From assembly GCF_014838745.1 (NCBI RefSeq), contig NZ_JABUXR010000007.1, forward strand, positions 1 through 64,000: a DNA stretch of 64,000 nucleotides. The letters run 5' to 3'. The translations under genes and the position numbers were made by a program. The stretch is from Limosilactobacillus urinaemulieris (GTDB taxonomy: Bacteria; Bacillota; Bacilli; Lactobacillales; Lactobacillaceae). The notes beneath the pieces are model-generated. The model worked only from the letters and a program-made list of their open reading frames with translations. It was not told where the DNA came from and searched no databases. This document shows positions 49,445-59,357 of this stretch, piece after piece (the stretch's first letter is position 1; each line of letters starts with the position of its first letter).

Positions 49445-50119
49445 TTAATTAAATACTTGTGATAGCATTAATAACATCGCAATTAAATTGTTTAAACCGT
49501 GCAGTAGCATCGAGTTACGAATGTCCTCACTTTTTCGGTAAACATACGCTAATGTCATCCCCAGCATACAATACAAGAGAAAGCTAATAATATTCGTGCT
49601 AATATGCCCAGCGGAAAAAACGATCCCAGATAAGATTACCTTTGGCCAGAAAGTATTTGGTTTAAAGAAAAGGTTCATTAATACTCCACGAAAAATCAGT
49701 TCTTCCGCTATCGGAGTCAAAATCACCGCTGAAATTGCAAATACAACTGTTACTAATGGATTATGTCCCAAAATCGTCATCAGGCTCTGATTATTCGCTG
49801 TTTCTGTCTGGTGGTAAATTAAAACATTCAGCACACCAAGAATAAATTCCCCTACTAAAATAAACAGGTACCCACCAAGAATTAATTTCCAGTTGATTTT
49901 CTTTTTAATCGGTAACTGGTTATAACGGTGGTACGTTTTTCGGGACCAAACGATAATAAAGCAAAACAGCAGAAGAAAAAGAAAAACTAATCCAATAGTC
50001 TTAACGGTCACCCTATTACTTCGATTAGCGATTTGCATTGCAATCGATGGTAACTCAATACATAAGAAAAGAGCTGCCATTAAACAGCAACGTTTAATAA
50101 GAGAAAAAAATTTACTCAT
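49445..50119 (-). CDS. CPBP family intramembrane metalloprotease
   Basis: The start ATG 50119 (MSKFFSLIKRC) overlaps the preceding stop codon (ATGA) and has GGGG upstream; a longer frame to 50179 lies inside the upstream gene. The 224-residue product has several membrane helices and CPBP (Abi/CAAX) motifs EELIFRGVLMN, FSAGHIS and HGLNNLIAM. Such proteases act in immunity to bacteriocins or prenyl-protein-like processing. Confidence 0.9.
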   Translation of the reverse strand: MSKFFSLIKRCCLMAALFLCIELPSIAMQIANRSNRVTVKTIGLVFLFLLLFCFIIVWSRKTYHRYNQLPIKKKINWKLILGGYLFILVGEFILGVLNVLIYHQTETANNQSLMTILGHNPLVTVVFAISAVILTPIAEELIFRGVLMNLFFKPNTFWPKVILSGIVFSAGHISTNIISFLLYCMLGMTLAYVYRKSEDIRNSMLLHGLNNLIAMLLMLSQVFN

Positions 50120-50343
50120 TTTTGCTGCCCCTTCTTTTGTTCTTGAAGGCGCTTTTGCTTTCGTTGCTGGTAACTCCATTTTGCGGTTACCCTCGTTACC
50201 ATTAAGTTAGCAACTACAAATCCCAAAATCCATAAAATATACATCGACCAACCAGAAATTACTTTGCTAATCGTTAATGCTACTAAAATTGCAAAAATAA
50301 TTAATGGGGGTAATACTACTTTTAAAATTAATTCCGCTTTCAC
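50116..50343 (-). CDS. Small membrane protein, coupled to CPBP protease
   Basis: A 75-residue protein with two membrane helices (VVLPPLIIFAILVALTI; MYILWILGFVVANLMV) and a strongly basic Gln/Lys/Arg C-terminus. The stop overlaps the protease start, so the two are translated together. Function unknown; an immunity partner is conceivable. Confidence 0.75.
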   Translation of the reverse strand: MKAELILKVVLPPLIIFAILVALTISKVISGWSMYILWILGFVVANLMVTRVTAKWSYQQRKQKRLQEQKKGQQK

Positions 50344-50396
50344 TCTTTAATCCTCCATCGTCTTGTCCAAAAATTACCTCTCAGTTACATAGCACT

Positions 50397-51005
50397 TTAA
50401 TCCTGGTGAAAAACATCTTCCAAGATTTGCTTGGTTGTTGCCATTTGTGTTCCACGAGAACGGACATAATCGATCTGTGAAATAAGAATATCATAACTCC
50501 ACATTGAAGACAGATCTTTCTCGTTAAAATAGTGAAGATTTAACGTAATCTCATTTAAATCGTGGATCATTCCCGAAAAGTCATCCATTCCTTGGTATTG
50601 TTTTGTTCCAATAACAACAGGTAATTGGTTATCAGCAGAATCTTTTAATACGTTCATGAGAATATTTCCGCTTGTTATTTCTGGACGCTCATCAAGAAAC
50701 TGTTGAACCTGCCAAATATCGAAATAATGATGTTCATGGGCTACCTTAGTTTTTTCGGAAACAGTTGTTAGGTAGTCTGTTTGATCATTGACAGTAATAA
50801 TGCTATCAAGACGAATTGCAATTAAGCCGTTAATTTTTCCATCCCAATCAATACTGATCATCAAGCAAAAATAATTATCAATGCCCACTACAAAGCCAAC
50901 ATTAAAATAATCATCATCTTTAATATTATGTACTTCAATCAATTTTCCCTGTTGTTTAGCAATGGTTAATTGAATTTTAATATCTTGCCTATTTGATTCT
51001 CTCAA
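50397..51005 (-). CDS. Conserved hypothetical protein
   Basis: A 202-residue, acidic, soluble protein with no recognised motif. The N-terminal half is beta-rich (GFVVGIDNYFCLMISIDWDGKINGLIAIRLDSI), suggesting a ligand- or nucleic-acid-binding barrel; the C-terminal half contains MSYDILISQIDYVRSRG-like helices. It has its own transcription unit, divergent from the kinase. Confidence 0.65.
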   Translation of the reverse strand: MRESNRQDIKIQLTIAKQQGKLIEVHNIKDDDYFNVGFVVGIDNYFCLMISIDWDGKINGLIAIRLDSIITVNDQTDYLTTVSEKTKVAHEHHYFDIWQVQQFLDERPEITSGNILMNVLKDSADNQLPVVIGTKQYQGMDDFSGMIHDLNEITLNLHYFNEKDLSSMWSYDILISQIDYVRSRGTQMATTKQILEDVFHQD

Positions 51006-51219
51006 ATATTTGCCTCCTAATTGTCGTTTGATTAATCAAATAAAAATTTACAAAAAATAGTCTACCAAGAGTCATCAAGAAAATTCAATTCTTAAGTAGG
51101 TATAAACCGATAAGTGACTATCTCCCTCATACAAAATATATCAAAAATTAAATAGGAATCCACAATATTTTGTAGTAAGATAGTGCTTGTGTTTAAAATT
51201 ATAGTAAAGAGGGGCCATT

Positions 51220-51855
51220 ATGGTGATAATTACTGCAGGAATGATTGGGGTCGGCAAAACTACCTTAACTGGTAAGATTGCAGAACATTTAAATACAAAG
51301 GCTTACTATGAGCCGGTTGGTGAAAATCCAGTATTACCACTTTATTATGCAAATCCAAAACAATACGGATTCTTATTGCAAATCTACTTTCTTAACAAAC
51401 GATTTTCAATGATCAAACAAGCATTATCCGATGATAACAATGTTTTAGATCGTTCCATTTATGAAGACGCATTATTTACTCGTGAGAATAATGCAGAAGG
51501 AAACATTAGCGATACAGAATTAGAGGTCTACCTTAAACTATTAGATAACATGATGGCTGATCTTAATCGGTTACCAAAAAAAGCGCCTGACTTAATGGTT
51601 TATTCTGAAACAGATTTTGAAACAATTCTTTATCGCATTAAGAAACGCGGTCGGGACTATGAACAAATCGATAAGAATCCCGAATTAAAAGATTATTATT
51701 ACAAAATGTGGAATGCCTATAAGGATTGGTATCATGATTACGATGCCAGCCCAAAAATGAAAATCGATCTGGAAAAGTACGATCTAGAAGATCCACAAAA
51801 TGTTAAAACTGTCCTTAGTTTGATTGATGATCGATTAAAAGATATTCGTAACTAA
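51220..51855 (+). CDS. Deoxynucleoside kinase (dAK/dGK family)
   Basis: A 211-residue kinase. P-loop TAGMIGVGKTTLTGKIA (residues 5-21), EPVGENPVLPLYY substrate region, and LDRSIYEDALF (DRS motif), with a lid region IKKRGRDYE. It phosphorylates deoxyadenosine, deoxyguanosine or deoxycytidine for nucleotide salvage, important in lactobacilli. Many lactobacilli carry two adjacent kinase genes; only one is here. GAGGGG upstream sets the start. Confidence 0.9.
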   Translation: MVIITAGMIGVGKTTLTGKIAEHLNTKAYYEPVGENPVLPLYYANPKQYGFLLQIYFLNKRFSMIKQALSDDNNVLDRSIYEDALFTRENNAEGNISDTELEVYLKLLDNMMADLNRLPKKAPDLMVYSETDFETILYRIKKRGRDYEQIDKNPELKDYYYKMWNAYKDWYHDYDASPKMKIDLEKYDLEDPQNVKTVLSLIDDRLKDIRN

Positions 51856-51883
51856 TAAAAAATTTAACAATCAATACTAGTAG

Positions 51884-51940
51884 TAGCTTAGCTAACGTTG
51901 ATCCATTCAATGAATCAACTTGGGCTAAGCTATTTTTTAT
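51884..51940 (+). terminator. Terminator of the deoxynucleoside kinase gene
   Basis: TAGCTTAGC / GCTAAGCTA outer stem with an inner GTTGAT/ATCAAC stem, followed by TTTTTTATTT on the plus strand. Confidence 0.85.
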
Positions 51941-52783
51941 TTAATGTTTACTAGAATAATGAATAACATCCTGTAAATAATCGTGCTTATGATTAATTTG
52001 AGCTAAGAATGGTTGGTCATGAATAAAATTTCGACCATTTTCTAAATGACGTAAATACATTTCTTTGTATGGTAAATCTGCATTCAAAGTGCGTTCCCGT
52101 TCAGCTTGACGATCCCACTCTACTCTCCGGTAATCAAGATCAGCGATCCCTTCATCATCAATTGTAAGCAATAAATACCGAGCACGAAGATTATTCTGAT
52201 GAACATTCCAGCCATCATAAGGTTCGCCAACAGAACCAGGATTGAGAATCAACTGTTCTTGACTAGTATATCGATATAATTGGTGATGTACATGGGCATA
52301 AATTCCAACATCATAATATCCAGGCAAAGGCATAATCTGATCCATTTGTTGCTGATCGTTAGTTGGAAACAGGCCTTGTCCGGCATTACTTTTAGGAAGA
52401 TTGTGACTTAAAGTAATATGCAATGCACCAACCTGCGTATCAGCCGTTATCGGCCATCTCTTGATTTGATTAATAATTCTAGAGCCAACCTGACTACCAA
52501 TATATTCGCCAACTCGTGAAATCATAATTTTAGTCTCATCATCGTAAGAATGCTGACCATAATAAGCTTGCACTAAATCATCATCCCAGTTTCCTCGAAG
52601 ACAAATTGATGGATTTAATGATTTTAATATTCTCCAAATATCTGTTGCTCCTGGTCCTGGCATGAATAGATCTCCTAGAAACCAGCATTCATTTACATCC
52701 TGCTTGCTAATATCATTTTGAACTGCTTTTAGAGCCGTATAATTACCATGGATATCTGCAATGATTGCAATTCGTCGTTCCAT
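51941..52783 (-). CDS. Metallophosphoesterase (YfcE/MJ0936-like)
   Basis: The likely start is the ATG of MERRIAIIADIHGN (52783). About 280 residues with calcineurin-type motifs: IADIHGNYTALKAV, GDLFMPGPG, RGNWDD, ITLSHNLP, YAHVHHQ, and NPGSVGEPYDG at the C-terminus typical of the MJ0936/YfcE phosphodiesterases. Substrate unknown. It ends against the kinase terminator on the other strand. Confidence 0.88.
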   Translation of the reverse strand: MERRIAIIADIHGNYTALKAVQNDISKQDVNECWFLGDLFMPGPGATDIWRILKSLNPSICLRGNWDDDLVQAYYGQHSYDDETKIMISRVGEYIGSQVGSRIINQIKRWPITADTQVGALHITLSHNLPKSNAGQGLFPTNDQQQMDQIMPLPGYYDVGIYAHVHHQLYRYTSQEQLILNPGSVGEPYDGWNVHQNNLRARYLLLTIDDEGIADLDYRRVEWDRQAERERTLNADLPYKEMYLRHLENGRNFIHDQPFLAQINHKHDYLQDVIHYSSKH

Positions 52784-52943
52784 ACTGATCATCACTTTTC
52801 AATTTATTATTACAATTTCAGTATAGTTAATTCAGATTTAGATTCAATTCAGTAAATTTAACTAAAATTTTTAGACAATCGTTTGCACAAATAGTAAACC
52901 AGAAGAGAACTTATGAATGTTTTAATATAATTTAATAGCTAAA

Positions 52944-52972
52944 TTGACAGCGCTTTCTTTATTTTCTATTCT
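52944..52972 (+). promoter_or_regulatory. MFS transporter promoter with overlapping cre-like site
   Basis: TTGACA (52944-52949), 17-bp spacer, TATTCT (52967-52972). TGACAGCGCTTTCT (52945-52958) matches the catabolite-response element consensus TGWAARCGYTWNCW with one mismatch and covers the -35, implying CcpA repression. Confidence 0.65.
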
Positions 52973-53027
52973 AAGGCTGACCCATTTAAATATAAGTGAG
53001 TTAATTCATTTGAAAGAAGGGTTAGCC

Positions 53028-54326
53028 ATGGTTAATTGGTTACTGCCAAGTGCACCAGCTGACAAATTAATCCCGAAAGAGCAAAGACACAGTGCTTTTA
53101 TTAAGTACCGGACCAGAATTTTAGTTAGCACTATTCTAGCTTATGCAAGCTACTACATCATCAAATCAAACTTTACTCTTTCATCACCATATCTGACAAA
53201 AGACGTTGGTTTAACGACTGCCGATATTGGACTTGTTTTATCAGCTCTTGCAATTTCATACGGAATTGGTAAATTTTTTATGGGGTTACTTGCCGATCGC
53301 CTAAATCCCCGTTATTTTGTTGGTGTAGGCTTAATCTTATCTGCAATTTTTAATACTTTTTTCGGCTACACACGCAATTTATGGGTAATGGTTTTATTGA
53401 TGATTGGGGTCGGTGTAACTCAGGGAATCGGCGCTCCCTGCTGCCAAAAATCATTAGCAACATGGTTTGATGAGCACCAACTCGGCACAGCAACAAGTAC
53501 ATGGAACATTTCACATAATATTGGTTCGGGAACTGCTTCATTAATTGTTGCCGGAACTGTTGGCGCTTTTGGAGCAGCGAATATTCATAACATTTTCTTA
53601 ATTCCCTCATTAATTTCCATTGTAATGGCATTAATTGTAATGGCATTAGGTGTTGATACACCTGAATCAGTCGGTCTACCAAAAGTTAATAAAAACAAAG
53701 AAAAGAATATTAAACATAAAACCTCATGGGGTGCTTTCCGAGACAACATTATGAAGAACCCGATTGTTTGGGCGCTTTGTATCATGAATGCTTTCTCGTA
53801 CATCTTACGTTACGGAATTGAAAATTGGATTCCTATTTATCTTTCAACCTCTAAGGGGTTCTCTTCAGTTGCAACTAACTCAGCATTTACCATTTTCGAA
53901 TATACCGCAATTCCTGGAACAATTCTTCTAGGATTGTTATCAGACAAAGTCTTAAATGGTCGTCGTGTTCCAATAATGTTGGTTACTTCAACCATTATTC
54001 TAATTTTAATTCCCTTCTATGCCCTATCTCAAAGTATTGTAATCGTTAATATTATCTTAGGAATTTTAGGGATTTGTATTTATGGTCAGCAAGTCTTAAT
54101 TGGAATCGTAATTATGGACGCGCTGCCAGTAGAATCAGTCGCCTCAGGGATTGGTTTGTCTGGGTTCTTCGGCTATGCTTTTGGTGAAGTCATTGCTTCA
54201 TATGGAATTGGTTCCGTTGTTGGTAAAACCAGCTGGAATGCCGGATTTGGGATCGTAGCTGTTTCCTCAATTATCTGTATTATCTTTTTCATTTTCCTTT
54301 TAAAGAAGTACCATAATACGTTATGA
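53028..54326 (+). CDS. MFS organophosphate:phosphate antiporter (GlpT/UhpT type)
   Basis: The start ATG 53028 (MVNWLLPSAPADK) follows GAAGG. The 432-residue, 12-helix protein belongs to the organophosphate:Pi antiporter family: FIKYRTRILVSTILAYASYYIIKSN (YY..R loop) near the N-terminus, GIGKFFMGLLADRLNPRYF and GIGAPCCQKSLATWFDEHQLGTATSTWNISHNIGSG are family signatures. It imports glycerol-3-phosphate or hexose-6-phosphate in exchange for phosphate; exact substrate uncertain. Probably subject to carbon catabolite repression. Confidence 0.88.
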   Translation: MVNWLLPSAPADKLIPKEQRHSAFIKYRTRILVSTILAYASYYIIKSNFTLSSPYLTKDVGLTTADIGLVLSALAISYGIGKFFMGLLADRLNPRYFVGVGLILSAIFNTFFGYTRNLWVMVLLMIGVGVTQGIGAPCCQKSLATWFDEHQLGTATSTWNISHNIGSGTASLIVAGTVGAFGAANIHNIFLIPSLISIVMALIVMALGVDTPESVGLPKVNKNKEKNIKHKTSWGAFRDNIMKNPIVWALCIMNAFSYILRYGIENWIPIYLSTSKGFSSVATNSAFTIFEYTAIPGTILLGLLSDKVLNGRRVPIMLVTSTIILILIPFYALSQSIVIVNIILGILGICIYGQQVLIGIVIMDALPVESVASGIGLSGFFGYAFGEVIASYGIGSVVGKTSWNAGFGIVAVSSIICIIFFIFLLKKYHNTL

Positions 54327-54342
54327 TATCCCATCTAATATT

Positions 54343-54373
54343 GAGGTCGGAAAATAACCCGACCTCTTCATTG
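54343..54373 (+). terminator. Terminator of the MFS transporter gene
   Basis: GAGGTCGG / CCGACCTC stem-loop, then a T-rich stretch, 17 bp after the stop codon. Confidence 0.75.
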
Positions 54374-54472
54374 TTTTAAAGGCAATACTCAGCCATTTGA
54401 CCAGCCACTAATTAAGCCCTATGTTGAGAGCCAAGTAACGAGAATAAGCTAATTCTCGCTCCTCTCTTTTTT

Positions 54473-55537
54473 CTAACTCACAAGAAGCTTCTTTAGACCA
54501 GTAAGTGCTCCAGCTGATGCGGCACCACCAATAACCGAGATAACTGGTGAAAACTTTTTATGTTTTGGAATCGTCCGTTGGTGAGAATTCCTTAAATGAG
54601 TTTTTTGAGGCATTCTTAATTGCTTGCTATTCATAGTTTGTGTTTGATCGTTCCCGTCTTTTTTCGGTTCATCATACTTTGTCAGCCGATAACTATCAAT
54701 AATTTGATTTAATTTCTTATCATAATCAGGATCTGTCGCATAACGACCAACAAGTGCATGGGTTGCTTCACGGTAGCTTTGCGTAACCGAACGATGTACT
54801 TCTCTATATAAGGGTTATAAGGGTTGCTGGAGCGTCTTAGCATAGTCTTGTAAGGATTGCTTGTTACTAATATACGAACGAAAAATGTCCTGAACCTGTG
54901 TTGATTGAGAGCCAATAAATTCTGTTGTTGGCTTTAACACACCATGCCCATTATACTTCCCTTTCACACCAAACAAATTATGGTGCGGTGCTAAACTAAG
55001 CTCGCTCGTTCCCCAACTACTCTCTAATGCAGCTTGTGCAATGATAATGGATGGGTATAGATCATAGTCTTTACCAATTTGTTGTGCATCATCAGCAATC
55101 TGATTAATAAAATACGCTTGATTTGGTAATGGCTGCTTTGGTAAATACTTTTTCTGATCAATTAGTTGGTCAGGGAGGGTATTTTCTTTTACTCCTGTTT
55201 TTTCCTGAACCTGTGCTTTTGCCTTTTCAATTCCTCGTTGGTAAGCAGCTTGTTCTACATGATCACTAAATGCACGGGTCCTTCCCTCTTCCTGATCTGC
55301 TACTCCTAACTGAAATGCCTGACAATATTTCTGTGTTGCATTATGGAATTGAAGTAGGAACTCACGCGTATACGCATCACCATGGCTTCGTAGAACTTGG
55401 GCATCCACCGCTTCTTGGTTAATTACTGCAATTTCAGCAGCATTTCGTGCGTCATCCTGTTGACTAGCAAGACCAGGTAATGCTGTATTAAGCGAAACTA
55501 ACATTACAACTGTTCCTAAAATCACCTTATCATTCAT
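54473..55537 (-). pseudogene. GH73 N-acetylglucosaminidase gene interrupted by a 9-bp duplication
   Basis: The frame 55537-54473 (354 codons) is open except one TAA at about 54815-54817. There AACCCTTAT is present twice in tandem; removing one copy restores [19 protein letters not shown]. The product would have a signal peptide (ILGTVVMLVSLNTALPGLASQ), a helical region, a GH73 glucosaminidase domain (SIIIAQAALESSWGTSELSLAPHHNLFGVKG with catalytic Glu) and a C-terminal Gly/Ala-rich hydrophobic segment. The present stop removes the end of the domain, so activity is doubtful. Confidence 0.85.
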
Positions 55538-55644
55538 CTATCTTACTCCCGTATTAGTCCTCTAAATAATCAATACGGAATAAATTTAACTTTGCACCTT
55601 TAAATTCAAAAATTATTTGAGTATATACGACTTCCCATTAACTA

Positions 55645-55692
55645 ATAAAGGATTAGTAATATTCCCTTATCGAACATCACTAACCCTTTATA
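55645..55692 (-). terminator. Terminator after the L,D-transpeptidase gene
   Basis: AAAGGATTAGT / ACTAACCCTTT arms with one mismatch, just beyond the stop codon at 55699. Confidence 0.6.
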
Positions 55693-55698
55693 TTCTTA

Positions 55699-57087
55699 TT
55701 AGTAAATAATTACTGGTTCATTAACTTCAAGACTATTATATGCCCCACCAGCATCGCTTGGGTGCATGTTAGCACAACCATTTGAACCATCATTTAAGTA
55801 AGCAGTCTTAGACCAATTATGCCGCCATGAAGCATCATGGAAGCCACAACCACTATCGGTAAATTGAGCCCAGTATTGAACCTTACTGCTATATTTAGAG
55901 CCATTATCGCTCGTCCCCTTTAGAACTGAAGGAGATTGCTTATACATGATATACCAGACTCCCTTAGGTGTTTGGTCGGCCTTATTGCTCATCTTCCCGG
56001 TAACAACATCGACATCGTCTACACACTTACCGTTTTTATAGAACCAGGCATGCTGATCGGCAATTGAAATAACAGCATAGGTATTACCGATTCCATCGTT
56101 TTCCGTTACTCCATAACCAGTTCCGCGACGATTATAGCCAATTCCATAAATATCTGCCTTAGCATTTACAGAAGATTTACCATCCGCAATTGCGTTAGCT
56201 AAAGACTTTCCTGCACGCTCAGCACTTATCTTCCATCCATAACCACCATCCCTTGTAGTAGTTATTTCCTTACCATCAGGAGTCTTGAATTTAAATGCTT
56301 TACCCAGCGTTGCTTATTTTTTATTAATCTGTTTAATCTTCTTATCTATAACAGATGTATTAAAGTGGTATTGACCATTTTTGTAGGTAGCACTTGTAAT
56401 CACATTATCCGTTGTTAAATGATAAGTCTGCTTTTCAACTTTATAGTTGACCTTTTTCCCTGTGAGCTTTTGCAACTGCTTCTTTTCATTTTGCACAGGT
56501 TTGCTATCTGGTGACAGCGGTTGTTGTTGCTTAGCAGTAAGATAAATCTTACTGTTGGTTGCCTGAGAACTAAGTTGGTGCAGAATCCGTTGCTCATCAA
56601 TTTTGGTTCCCTTCTGCCCTTTATGAATAACTACCTTCCCATTCCGAAGTTCGGCATAGGCATCTACCGGAGCTTGTCGTCCCAGATTTTCCCGTTGAAG
56701 GAGTGACTGGACGGTTGCTTTTTTTGCATCATACTGACTGAGATCCCGCTTACTAGGCTTTACTTCTAAAGAATAAGCCTTTCGAGAAGGAAAGAGTGTA
56801 AACTGCTCACGAAATACCTTTTTCACCTTACCTTCATCTGCTAACGTAAATGCTGAGTCAGTATCAGAACCATCGTAAATTAAATCATCATTTAAATAAA
56901 CCTGATTTTGATTTTTCGTTGACTTAACCTTTTTTAGGGCTTGCTTAGTAGTTAATCCACCAACATTAATCCCATTGATAGTAACATTCTTGTTAAAATG
57001 ATGTGCTTGGTGCCACCAATTAATTCCAAGAACAAATAATAATAATACAATAATTACTAATAGCCAGTGCTTCAATTGAAAACGCAT
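55699..57087 (-). pseudogene. L,D-transpeptidase gene with in-frame TAA
   Basis: The frame 57087-55699 (462 codons) is open except TAA at 56314-56316 (NKK-stop-ATLGKAFKF), probably from CAA. The product would have an N-terminal membrane anchor (LVIIVLLLFVLGINWW), YoaR/PG_binding_4-type repeats (VTINGINVGGLTTKQALKKV) and a C-terminal YkuD domain (GVWYIMYKQSP, DSGCGFHDASWRHNW, NDGSNGCANMHPSDA with catalytic Cys). It cross-links peptidoglycan outside the cell. The stop separates anchor from catalytic domain. Confidence 0.85.
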
Positions 57088-57246
57088 TGAAAATACTCCT
57101 CACGTCGAATCAGTAGTAGCAAAGTATCGACTGTCATATTTTACCACGATCTACTGAATTTAGCATGCTTTATCGAACATACGTTATCAAAAACACGGAA
57201 TTATTAGTTCTCCATAGTTAATTTTTACTAAATCATAATTTTACTG

Positions 57247-57287
57247 TAAAAAACTTCTGGGATGAGGAAATATCCGATCCCAGAAGT
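57247..57287 (-). terminator. Terminator of the universal stress protein gene
   Basis: 11-bp perfect stem ACTTCTGGGAT / ATCCCAGAAGT followed by T6 on the minus strand. Confidence 0.9.
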
Positions 57288-57302
57288 CTTCTGAACTAGT
57301 AG

Positions 57303-57800
57303 TTAAATCTCAGGATAACTACTTTCTTTAATATCTAATTTCTTATTTTCTAAATCAGTTTTAACTACTGTCACGTCACAAGGAGCAATTCTAACAGTAT
57401 AAGCAGCAGTTGAACCAACGATTAGGCGACCAATCGCATTTAACCCGGTAGCGCCAATTACGATTAGATCGATTTGGTTATCCTTTGGGTACTTCTCGGC
57501 TAATTCTACTTTAGCATTCCCAATTTCAACATCAGTATGAACTTCCTTAACTCCAGCTTCTTCAGCCTTTTGCTTATTTTTAGCTAAACGTTTATTCATC
57601 TCCTGAATAGCAGAATCATAAATGCTCTTATCAACAAAGCCAAAACCGCTTGGACTTGTTGTTGGATAGCGTTCACCATTAATTACACTAAGTAAGTACA
57701 ATGCTGCATCGTTTTGCTTTGCAATATCAATAGCCTTTGAAAAAGCCATTTCTGATTGCTTTGAACCGTCAATTCCGACAAGGATCTTTTGATAACTCAT
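57303..57800 (-). CDS. Universal stress protein (UspA family)
   Basis: A 165-residue Usp protein. ILVGIDGSKQSEMAFSKAIDIA at the N-terminus and IDLIVIGATGLNAIGRLIVGSTAAYTVRIAPCDVTVV with the ATP-binding G-2x-G-9x-G-S/T motif. A cytoplasmic stress-related nucleotide-binding protein, transcribed alone. Confidence 0.93.
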   Translation of the reverse strand: MSYQKILVGIDGSKQSEMAFSKAIDIAKQNDAALYLLSVINGERYPTTSPSGFGFVDKSIYDSAIQEMNKRLAKNKQKAEEAGVKEVHTDVEIGNAKVELAEKYPKDNQIDLIVIGATGLNAIGRLIVGSTAAYTVRIAPCDVTVVKTDLENKKLDIKESSYPEI

Positions 57801-57862
57801 ATTGACACCTCCAGAAATTCATCTACCCTTAATCTTATTTTACCATATTGCTTTAGCATCGA

Positions 57863-59263
57863 TTAATCTGCCACAAGGTTATTAATGGCTTGCATGTAAA
57901 TTGCCATTGAAGCAATTAAATCGTTGACGGGCTGATATTCATTTGCTTGGTGCATTGTATTCGGGGTATTAGGCATAAGAGCACCAAAAGCAACTCCACG
58001 TTTCATTAACCGGCCATAAGTTCCACCGCCAACTACTTCAGGCTTAGCACTCTGATCACCACTAATATCAATATATGCTTCCATTAATGTCTTAACGATT
58101 GGATCATTAGGATCGACATAGTGTGGTAGTTGACCGTCACCCTGACTAACGGTAATAAATAATGGCTTGGTTACCTTTTCAACCTTTGCCTGAATTTCAT
58201 CTGGAGTAATTCCCTTTGGATAACGGAAATTCATGTTAATTTTACCGCCATTCTCCTCATCATAATCCAAGATTCCAGCGTTCATTGTCAATTCACCCAT
58301 TACAGTATCAGTAAATGCACAATCAAACTTCTCCATTCTCGTATCAAGATGGAGGTAATTAGCAAGAAAACTTATGAAACTAGCGGCATCACCAGTAAAC
58401 TCGTGCTGGTTCAGAAATGAAGCTAAGTATGTTCCCGCATTAATTCCCTTTTCGGGTTCCATCCCGTGAGCGGCTTTCCCAATCATAGTTAGTTTTAAGC
58501 CATCCATCGTTTCCTCGGCTTTACCAGTCACTGGGTTGTTTTCGATAAATTGTCCAAATTCACTCATTACCCGTTCCTTATCCGGTACTGTGATTTCGGC
58601 AACCGCTTCACGAGGAACCATGTTGAACCGCAAGCCAGATTGGAAACTCTTAAGCTGAGTCTTGCCACTATTACCTGCAGGAACATCAAGGAGTAACGAG
58701 AATTGACCCTTTTCACCGTTAATTACCGGAAATTCTGCATCCGGTGAGAAGCCCATTGTCGGTGCCGGTTCAACTTCGAAGTAGCGGTGCATCCCTGTCC
58801 AATTACTTTCCTCATCCGTTCCCACAATAAAACGAACCTTTTTATTGAACTTAACTCCTTGATCCTTCAAGTATTTAAGAGCATAATAGCAAGCCATTCC
58901 GGGACCCTTATCGTCGGAAGCACCTCGAGCATATAAGTTACCGTCCTTAATAACAGGATCAAACGGATCGGTATCCCAACCCTTCCCAGCAGGCATCACA
59001 TCAAGGTGAGCTAGAATTGCTAAGGTTTCATCACCATCACCCCACTCTGCATATCCGACAAGGTTATCAATATTCTTTGTTCGGAAGCCATCATGCTTTG
59101 CCATCTTCAAAAATTCTTGCAGAGCTTTCGCTGGCATCGGTCCTAATGGATATTCATCCGTAGCTGCACTATCATCACGAACACTTGGAATTTTCAACAG
59201 GTTAGTTAAATCCTTAAGATAGCTTTCTTCCTGACTTTGTGCTGCTTTCATCCAATCCGTCAT
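57863..59263 (-). CDS. pepV: Dipeptidase PepV
   Basis: The start ATG 59263 (MTDWMKAAQSQEE) follows GGAGG; a longer frame to 59353 has no ribosome-binding site and crosses the divergent promoter region. The 466-residue M20 zinc peptidase has LAILAHLDVMPAG (metal His/Asp), YARGASDDKGPGMACYYAL and FIVGTDEESNWTGM (catalytic and metal Glu), and HGMEPEKGINAG. It hydrolyses a broad range of dipeptides in the cytoplasm. Divergent from nnrD. Confidence 0.94.
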   Translation of the reverse strand: MTDWMKAAQSQEESYLKDLTNLLKIPSVRDDSAATDEYPLGPMPAKALQEFLKMAKHDGFRTKNIDNLVGYAEWGDGDETLAILAHLDVMPAGKGWDTDPFDPVIKDGNLYARGASDDKGPGMACYYALKYLKDQGVKFNKKVRFIVGTDEESNWTGMHRYFEVEPAPTMGFSPDAEFPVINGEKGQFSLLLDVPAGNSGKTQLKSFQSGLRFNMVPREAVAEITVPDKERVMSEFGQFIENNPVTGKAEETMDGLKLTMIGKAAHGMEPEKGINAGTYLASFLNQHEFTGDAASFISFLANYLHLDTRMEKFDCAFTDTVMGELTMNAGILDYDEENGGKINMNFRYPKGITPDEIQAKVEKVTKPLFITVSQGDGQLPHYVDPNDPIVKTLMEAYIDISGDQSAKPEVVGGGTYGRLMKRGVAFGALMPNTPNTMHQANEYQPVNDLIASMAIYMQAINNLVAD

Positions 59264-59357
59264 TTTATCAACCTCCGTTAATCTTTTCGTTAAAATAATG
59301 ATACCATGAAAGTAGTCGTTTTCAGTTTGAAAGCACTTGATATAAAGGAGCATTAAA

